Assembly: GCA_021826965.1 (NCBI GenBank)
Contig: JAKAYA010000004.1
Location: forward strand, 38,629-102,628
DNA from: Nitrospirota bacterium
GTDB taxonomy: Bacteria; Nitrospirota; Leptospirillia; Leptospirillales; Leptospirillaceae
Direction: 5' to 3'
Length of the DNA: 64,000 bases
Shown here: piece by piece, positions 59,261-64,000 of the stretch
Numbering within the stretch: position 1 is the stretch's first letter
Layout: every line of letters begins with the position of its first letter
Made by a program: the position numbers and the translations under genes
The notes under the pieces: model-generated
Told to the model about the DNA's origin: nothing
The model's database searches: none
The model's input: only the letters and a program-made list of their open reading frames with translations

Positions 59261-60468
59261 GCCAACCGCCAAAATTTACCCTTTCCAACCGCCTTTCCCG
59301 TCTGAAACCCTCTCCGACACTCCAGCTGGCGGCCCGCGCGCGGGAGCTCAAGGAACAGGGGATTGACGTCCTCGACTTTTCCGGCGGTGAACCGGATTTC
59401 CGGACGCCGGAAGAAGTGGGAGAAGCCGCGATAAAAGCCATTCGGGACGGATTCACGAAATATACGGCGGTCGGCGGTATCGCCGAGCTCAAGGAAGCGA
59501 TCATCGCAAAATTCGAGCGTGACCAGAAGATTTCTTACACCCCCAAGGATATTGTCGTCTCCTGCGGGGCGAAACATTCCCTCTTCCAGATCTTTCAGGC
59601 CATCATCAATCCGGGAGACCAGGTGCTTCTCCCCAGCCCGGCCTGGGTTTCCTACCCCGACCAGATTTATCTGAACGGCGGAGAACCCGTTTTTGTTCCC
59701 TGCCGGGAAGAGGACGGTTTCCGTCTGACTCCCGAAGCCGTCGAAGCGGCCATCACTCCCCGCACCCGGATTCTGGTCCTGAACTCCCCCAACAATCCGA
59801 CGGGAGCGGTCATCAGTCCGCGCGCACTGGAAGGCATCGGGGAAATCGCACTCAAGCACAATCTCCTGGTCATTTCCGACGAAATCTATGAAAAGATCGT
59901 CTACGACAATCACCGGGCGATTTCGATCGCGACGCTGGATCCTCGGCTGAAGGATTCCACTATTATCGTCAACGGCGTCTCCAAGACCTATTCGATGACC
60001 GGCTGGCGGATCGGTTATGCCGCCGGTCCCCGGGAGATCCTGCAGGCGATGGACAGCATCCAGAGCCAGACGACATCCAACCCGACTTCCATCTCCCAGA
60101 AGGCGGCCGCCTTCGCGCTTTCGTCCGGCGACCGGTTTTTCCTGCCGATGCTTTCCGCTTACGCGAAACGCCGGGAAGCGGTCGTCGAAGCCCTGAACAG
60201 CGTTCCGGGGATTACCTGCAAAAAGCCCGACGGAGCATTCTACGCTTTCCTGAACATTTCCGGACTGCTCGGAAAATCCTACCGGGGTCACCCTCTTCTG
60301 AATGTTTATGAATTGGCCGAGTTCTTTCTCGATGTGTCCAAGGTGACGATCGTTCCGGGGGCACCTTTTGGAAACGACCACCATATGCGCATGTCGTTTG
60401 CGGCTTCCTTGTCCGTTCTCCAGGCTGGCATCGAGCGTATCCGGGAGGCCGTTTCCCGACTGGACTAG
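59257..60468 (+). CDS. aspC: Aspartate aminotransferase family, class I
   Basis: A 403-aa PLP enzyme of the Ib aspartate/prephenate aminotransferase group. Typical motifs: LDFSGGEPDFRTPEEVGEAA, GAKHSLFQIFQAI, LNSPNNPTGAVISP, VISDEIYEKIVYD, VNGVSKTYSMTGWRIGYAAG with the Schiff-base Lys, and a C-terminal Arg-bearing HHMRMSFAAS. Prephenate transamination is possible in this family. The stop falls inside the loop of the terminator at 60447-60488. Confidence 0.93.
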   Translation: MSQPPKFTLSNRLSRLKPSPTLQLAARARELKEQGIDVLDFSGGEPDFRTPEEVGEAAIKAIRDGFTKYTAVGGIAELKEAIIAKFERDQKISYTPKDIVVSCGAKHSLFQIFQAIINPGDQVLLPSPAWVSYPDQIYLNGGEPVFVPCREEDGFRLTPEAVEAAITPRTRILVLNSPNNPTGAVISPRALEGIGEIALKHNLLVISDEIYEKIVYDNHRAISIATLDPRLKDSTIIVNGVSKTYSMTGWRIGYAAGPREILQAMDSIQSQTTSNPTSISQKAAAFALSSGDRFFLPMLSAYAKRREAVVEALNSVPGITCKKPDGAFYAFLNISGLLGKSYRGHPLLNVYELAEFFLDVSKVTIVPGAPFGNDHHMRMSFAASLSVLQAGIERIREAVSRLD

Positions 60469-60488
60469 ACCGGGAAACGCCTTTTTTT
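60447..60488 (+). terminator. Terminator overlapping the aminotransferase 3' end
   Basis: GGC(C)GTTTCCCG (60447-60458) pairs with CGGGAAACGCC (60471-60481) with one bulged base, and T7 follows. The loop holds the TAG stop codon at 60466-60468. Confidence 0.85.
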
Positions 60489-60578
60489 CTTGCGCGGGTC
60501 GGGATGTGTAGATTAGGATAGTAGGGGAAAAGAAACGGGGGACATCTACCCCGTCAACAATTCCGTTGGGGGTCTCTC

Positions 60579-60899
60579 ATGCCGATCTACGAATATCAGT
60601 GTCACGCCTGCAACAAGATCTACGAAAAAATTCAGAAATTTTCCGATCCGGTCCAGACCGTGTGCGAGGTGTGTGGCGGCCCGGTTGTGAAACTTCTCGG
60701 AAAGCCGGCATTGCAGTTCAAGGGAAGCGGTTTTTACATTACCGACTACGTCCGAAAGGGAAACTCCGGCGAATCGTCTTCGACGGAAGGAACCAAAAAG
60801 TCGGGCGAAACTTCCTCTCCTTCTCCCGCTCCCGCGGCGGCGCCGGCACCTTCTTCGGCTCCGGCTGCATCCTCTTCCGGCGAGTCCAAGAGCGCCTGA
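60579..60899 (+). CDS. FmdB-family zinc-ribbon protein
   Basis: A 106-aa protein. The N-terminal FmdB domain MPIYEYQCHACNKIYEKIQK has CHAC and, later, CEVCGG as a four-Cys zinc ribbon; GSGFYITDYVRKG closes the domain near residue 65. The C-terminal 40 residues are a low-complexity Ser/Pro/Ala tail. It is called a putative regulatory protein in many genomes; function not established. It starts about 100 bp after the terminator, with a possible weak promoter (TTGCGC-18-TAGGAT) near 60490-60519. Confidence 0.9.
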   Translation: MPIYEYQCHACNKIYEKIQKFSDPVQTVCEVCGGPVVKLLGKPALQFKGSGFYITDYVRKGNSGESSSTEGTKKSGETSSPSPAPAAAPAPSSAPAASSSGESKSA

Positions 60900-60929
60900 G
60901 TTTTGCAATCCGCGTTCCGGGGTTTCTTG

Positions 60930-61652
60930 TTATGTCTCTTCTGCCGGGACGGAATCCTCCGTCCCGGTTCCATTGGGTCCGACAAGTCCGTCCTTCAGAT
61001 GGATGACGCGGTCGGCGAGGTCCGCGAGATGCGTGTTATGCGTGGCGAGAACGACCGTCATTCCTTCTTCCCGGTTCAGCTCTTTCAGGAGTGAAAAAAC
61101 CTCCAGACTCGTGTGGGTATCCAGGTTTCCTGTCGGTTCGTCGGCAAGAACGAGGCCGGGTTCCTGAAGCAGGGCCCGCGCAATCGCCACGCGCTGCTGT
61201 TCCCCTCCGGAAAGTTCCGAGGGCCGATGCATCAGCCGGTGTCCGAGTCCCATGCGTTCGAGAAGGGAGCGTGCTCTTTCCTGTGCCCTGTTCTCCGGGC
61301 CACCCTGAATCCAGGAAGGGACCAGGACATTTTCGAGAGCCGTAAACTCGGGCAGCAGATGATGGAACTGAAACACAAATCCGACGGACCGGTTCCGGAA
61401 TGAGGCCCGGACATGTTCGGGCCGGTCTTCGAGGTTCTCGTTTCCGACCAGAACGGTTCCTCCGGAAGACCGGTCGACCGTTCCGAGGATATGAAGAAGT
61501 GTACTTTTGCCCGCCCCGGATTCTCCCGTCAGCGCAACCAGCTCCCCCGGCCGGATCTCCAGGGAAATTCCTTTCAGGACCGCCACTTCCCCCGTTCCCA
61601 TCGGATAGCTTTTCTTCAGGTCGCGTGTGACGACCGAAAGCCCCCGGATCAC
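60930..61652 (-). CDS. lolD: Lipoprotein-releasing ABC transporter ATPase
   Basis: A 240-aa ATPase of the MacB/LolD family: Walker A TGESGAGKSTLLHIL, FVFQFHHLLPEFTALENV (Q-loop and the LLPEF marker of LolD), signature LSGGEQQRVAIARAL, Walker B LVLADEPTGNLDTHTS, and H-loop LATHN. With the adjacent permease it extracts outer-membrane lipoproteins from the inner membrane. GTG at 61652 overlaps the lolC stop (GTGA). No periplasmic LolA or LolB gene is in the window. Confidence 0.93.
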   Translation of the reverse strand: MIRGLSVVTRDLKKSYPMGTGEVAVLKGISLEIRPGELVALTGESGAGKSTLLHILGTVDRSSGGTVLVGNENLEDRPEHVRASFRNRSVGFVFQFHHLLPEFTALENVLVPSWIQGGPENRAQERARSLLERMGLGHRLMHRPSELSGGEQQRVAIARALLQEPGLVLADEPTGNLDTHTSLEVFSLLKELNREEGMTVVLATHNTHLADLADRVIHLKDGLVGPNGTGTEDSVPAEET

Positions 61653-62887
61653 TCGTACCTCAAGGACTGGATCGGGTCGAGCCGGGCTGCCCTGGAAGAG
61701 GGGTAGAGAGTCGCCACGAAGCTGATTCCGATGGCCGACAGGGAAACGGACAGGATGTCGCTCGCCCGGATGATGACCGGAATGTGGCTTACGAAGTAGA
61801 CATCGTTCGGCAAACGATAAAAATGCTCGAGCAGGAAGGTGATCAGGTATCCGATGGGCAGGCCGGCCGCTGTGCCGACCAGGCCGATCAGGAGGCCGTC
61901 GATCATGAAAATGTTCCGGATCTGTCTTTGGGTTGCGCCCATCGTCTTCAGAATGGCGATCTCTTTTCCCTTGTCCATGACGATCATTGTCAGGGTACTG
62001 ACGATGTTGAAGGACGCGACGAGAACGATCAGGACCAGAATGATGAACATGACGGTCTTTTCCAGGAACAGGGCCGAAAAAAGATTCCGGTTCATCTGGA
62101 GCCAGGAACGGGGCCAATAAGGATACCCCAGCCGGGTGGCCATCTCCCGGGCGATCCGGGAAGCCTGCATGATGTGCGAAACCTGGATTTCGAGACCGCT
62201 GACGGACCCCTTGGGCATCCCCAGGAACCGGGCGGATTCGGGAAGGGAGAGAAGGGCGAGGGTGTTATCGTATTCGTAGAGTCCGGATTTGAAGATGCCG
62301 ACCACGGCGAAATGGCGGATTTTTGGCACCATGCCGAAGGCGGACATTGTCCCGTTCGGACTGATCACATCGACGGTGTCTCCGATGTCGACGTTCAGAC
62401 GGTCAGCAAGATCTTCTCCGAGAATGACTCCTGGTCGACGGGCAACGGCCGGACGATCCAGATCGCTCAATTTGCCGCGCACCATGTAGCGGGCGAGACG
62501 CGTGACCTTGTCTTCTTCCTGGGGTGATATGCCCCGGAGAACGGCTCCGGAGACCGTTTTCCCCTCGGAAAGCATGGCCTGTCCCAGGATGAACGGGGCC
62601 ACGTGGACGACGCCCGGAATCTTCCGGACCTCCCGGATGATGTCCTCCGGATGGTCCACGGGAGCTCCGCGGCCGTCCGTCAGGACGATATGGGAGTTCA
62701 CGCCCAGGATCTTGGAGCGGAGTTTGTGCTGGAAGCCTGTCATGACTGCCAGTGTTGCCATGAGGGCCGCGACGCCGACGGTGACGCCGCTGACCGAAAT
62801 GATCGTCTGAAGGGAAAGAGCCCGGGAACGCCGGTTCGAGCGCAAGTACCGGATGGCGACTGTCCATTCGAACCGTCCTGGAATCAC
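61649..62887 (-). CDS. lolC: Lipoprotein-releasing system permease
   Basis: A 412-aa LolC/LolE-type permease. An N-terminal transmembrane helix ([20 protein letters not shown]) is followed by a periplasmic MacB-PCD domain (about 50-260) and three C-terminal helices with FtsX-fold signatures: [34 protein letters not shown] and the final [21 protein letters not shown] start at 62887 overlaps the lysS stop by 4 bp. Only one permease gene is seen, so the complex is likely a LolC2D2-type (LolF) homodimer. Confidence 0.9.
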   Translation of the reverse strand: MIPGRFEWTVAIRYLRSNRRSRALSLQTIISVSGVTVGVAALMATLAVMTGFQHKLRSKILGVNSHIVLTDGRGAPVDHPEDIIREVRKIPGVVHVAPFILGQAMLSEGKTVSGAVLRGISPQEEDKVTRLARYMVRGKLSDLDRPAVARRPGVILGEDLADRLNVDIGDTVDVISPNGTMSAFGMVPKIRHFAVVGIFKSGLYEYDNTLALLSLPESARFLGMPKGSVSGLEIQVSHIMQASRIAREMATRLGYPYWPRSWLQMNRNLFSALFLEKTVMFIILVLIVLVASFNIVSTLTMIVMDKGKEIAILKTMGATQRQIRNIFMIDGLLIGLVGTAAGLPIGYLITFLLEHFYRLPNDVYFVSHIPVIIRASDILSVSLSAIGISFVATLYPSSRAARLDPIQSLRYE

Positions 62888-64000
62888 TGGGGTCTCATCT
62901 GGGGGAAGAGCAGGACGTCCCGGATCGAGTGCTGGTTGGTGAGAAGCATCACCAGCCGGTCAATGCCGATTCCTTCGCCCGACGTCGGCGGGAGTCCGAT
63001 CTCCAGGGCCCGGATGTAGTCCAGATCGGGTGGAGGTGCCTCGAGGTCTCCCGAGTTCCGGGATTCCAGCTGGGAGAGGAATCTCTTCAACTGCTCGTCC
63101 GGATCATTCAGTTCCATGAACCCGTTGGCGATCTCCACGCCGGCGACGAACAACTCGAAGCGGTCGGTAATTTCGGGATCTTCCCGGGAAGATCGGGCGA
63201 GCGGCGAGATGGATTTGGGATACCCGGTGACGAAGGTCGGCTGGATCAGGATTTTTTCGATCTCTTCTTCGAACAGGAGATTCTGGAGATCCGCGATGTA
63301 GGGCTTTCCGGCGCGCCGGGGCGGCATTTCCAGTCCCTTCTTCCGGATCAGGGAGATCAGCCGGTCTTCATCGAAGAGTCCGGAGCGGTCGAGTCCGGTG
63401 GTTTTTGAGAGCGCATCGAAATAAGACAAACGGCGGTAGGGGCCGGCAAAATCCAGAACGTGGTCGCCGTAAGAAAAAGAGGTTTTTCCGTGAATTTCGA
63501 GGGCCAGCCGTTCGAAGAGGGTTTCCGTGAGATGCATCAGATCTTCCGGCGCGTGGTAGGCCATGTAGAATTCCATCATGGTGAACTCGGGGTTGTGCCG
63601 GGGACTGAATCCCTCGTTCCGGAAGTTCCGGTTGATTTCGAATACCTTGTCGAATCCCCCCACCACCAGACGTTTCAGGTAGAGCTCCGGGGCGATCCGC
63701 AAAAACAGGTCGACGTCGAGCGCGTTGTGGTGGGTGACGAACGGCCGGGCCAGGGCTCCTCCGGGTGAAGGGTGCATCATGGGGGTTTCCACTTCCATGA
63801 ACCCCTTGTCTTCCATAAAATGCCGGATCGATCCGAGGATTCTGGCCCGCCGGACGAAAACGTCCCGGGCTTCGGGGTTGACGATCAGATCAATGTAACG
63901 CTGGCGATAACGTTGTTCGATGTCCGTCAGACCGTGCCATTTTTCCGGCAGGGGATGAACCGATTTGGCAAGAAAAGTGACAGAAGACGCATCAGATCGG
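62884..64000 (-). CDS. lysS: Lysyl-tRNA synthetase (class II), N-terminus cut by window edge
   Basis: Class II lysyl-tRNA synthetase. Visible residues include [35 protein letters not shown] (motif 1 region), [20 protein letters not shown] (motif 2), and [15 protein letters not shown] (motif 3). The frame is open through base 64000, so the anticodon-binding N-terminal domain is missing from the window. First gene of a lysS-lolC-lolD operon, a common arrangement, with 4-bp overlaps. Confidence 0.96.
   Translation of the reverse strand, partial: RSDASSVTFLAKSVHPLPEKWHGLTDIEQRYRQRYIDLIVNPEARDVFVRRARILGSIRHFMEDKGFMEVETPMMHPSPGGALARPFVTHHNALDVDLFLRIAPELYLKRLVVGGFDKVFEINRNFRNEGFSPRHNPEFTMMEFYMAYHAPEDLMHLTETLFERLALEIHGKTSFSYGDHVLDFAGPYRRLSYFDALSKTTGLDRSGLFDEDRLISLIRKKGLEMPPRRAGKPYIADLQNLLFEEEIEKILIQPTFVTGYPKSISPLARSSREDPEITDRFELFVAGVEIANGFMELNDPDEQLKRFLSQLESRNSGDLEAPPPDLDYIRALEIGLPPTSGEGIGIDRLVMLLTNQHSIRDVLLFPQMRPQ

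Overview
The window reads as chromosomal DNA of a moderately GC-rich, Gram-negative, autotroph-like bacterium. Its closest fit, from memory of gene content and protein style, is an acidophilic Leptospirillum (Nitrospirota). That assignment is inference. The outer-membrane content is direct evidence of a diderm: bamA, skp, nearly the whole lipid A pathway, Kdo transferase, heptosyltransferases, an O-antigen-ligase-like protein and Lol export genes. No rRNA, prophage, CRISPR array or intact mobile element was found.

Layout. 1-4391: a truncated aldo/keto reductase (minus strand), then cobalamin genes (cobC-like phosphatase, cbiA, and a cobH/cbiC methylmutase with an extra N-terminal domain), interrupted by a short element with two hairpins. 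4392-6189: an isocitrate-dehydrogenase-type enzyme followed by a small protein that looks like the detached C-terminal domain of Thermus/Rickettsia-type isocitrate dehydrogenases, closed by a strong terminator. 6190-8490: a decayed region with an ISAzo13-type transposase pseudogene, a TnpB scrap, a small coiled-coil gene and tRNA-Phe. 8625-23596: a long co-directional envelope operon, bamA-skp-lpxD-fabZ-lpxA-lpxI-oxidoreductase-lpxB-GT2-msbA-waaA-lpxK-lpxL. 23688-39532: an LPS core/outer-core island with GT2, GT4 and seven GT9 (heptosyltransferase-fold) genes, gmhB, a Trm112-like protein, a polysaccharide deacetylase and a DUF433 gene. Two GT9 genes here share a zinc ribbon and an unrecognised C-terminal domain, and two closely related GT2 genes are interleaved with the GT9 genes. 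Parts of this island are visibly AT-rich.

39518-43818: a minus-strand lipid-kinase-like gene that appears to start at CTG, a secreted protein, and bioA, divergent from a patatin-like lipase. 43835-54025: O-antigen ligase, PIN/TRAM protein, ispDF, cysE, and a second glycolipid set (PAP2 phosphatase, two ArnT/PMT-like GT-C enzymes, a GT9 and a polyprenyl-phosphate mannosyltransferase-like GT2). 54104-64000: housekeeping genes purH, purD, tsaC, a highly expressed-looking secreted peptidoglycan-binding protein, rsmD, coaD, an aspartate aminotransferase and an FmdB-type protein, then a minus-strand lysS-lolC-lolD operon running off the right edge.

Together the window supplies lipid A-Kdo synthesis, flipping, core heptosylation, O-antigen ligation and further membrane glycosylation, plus outer-membrane protein assembly and lipoprotein release. 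The main leads are the paired GT9-zinc-ribbon proteins, the split isocitrate dehydrogenase domain and the CTG start.
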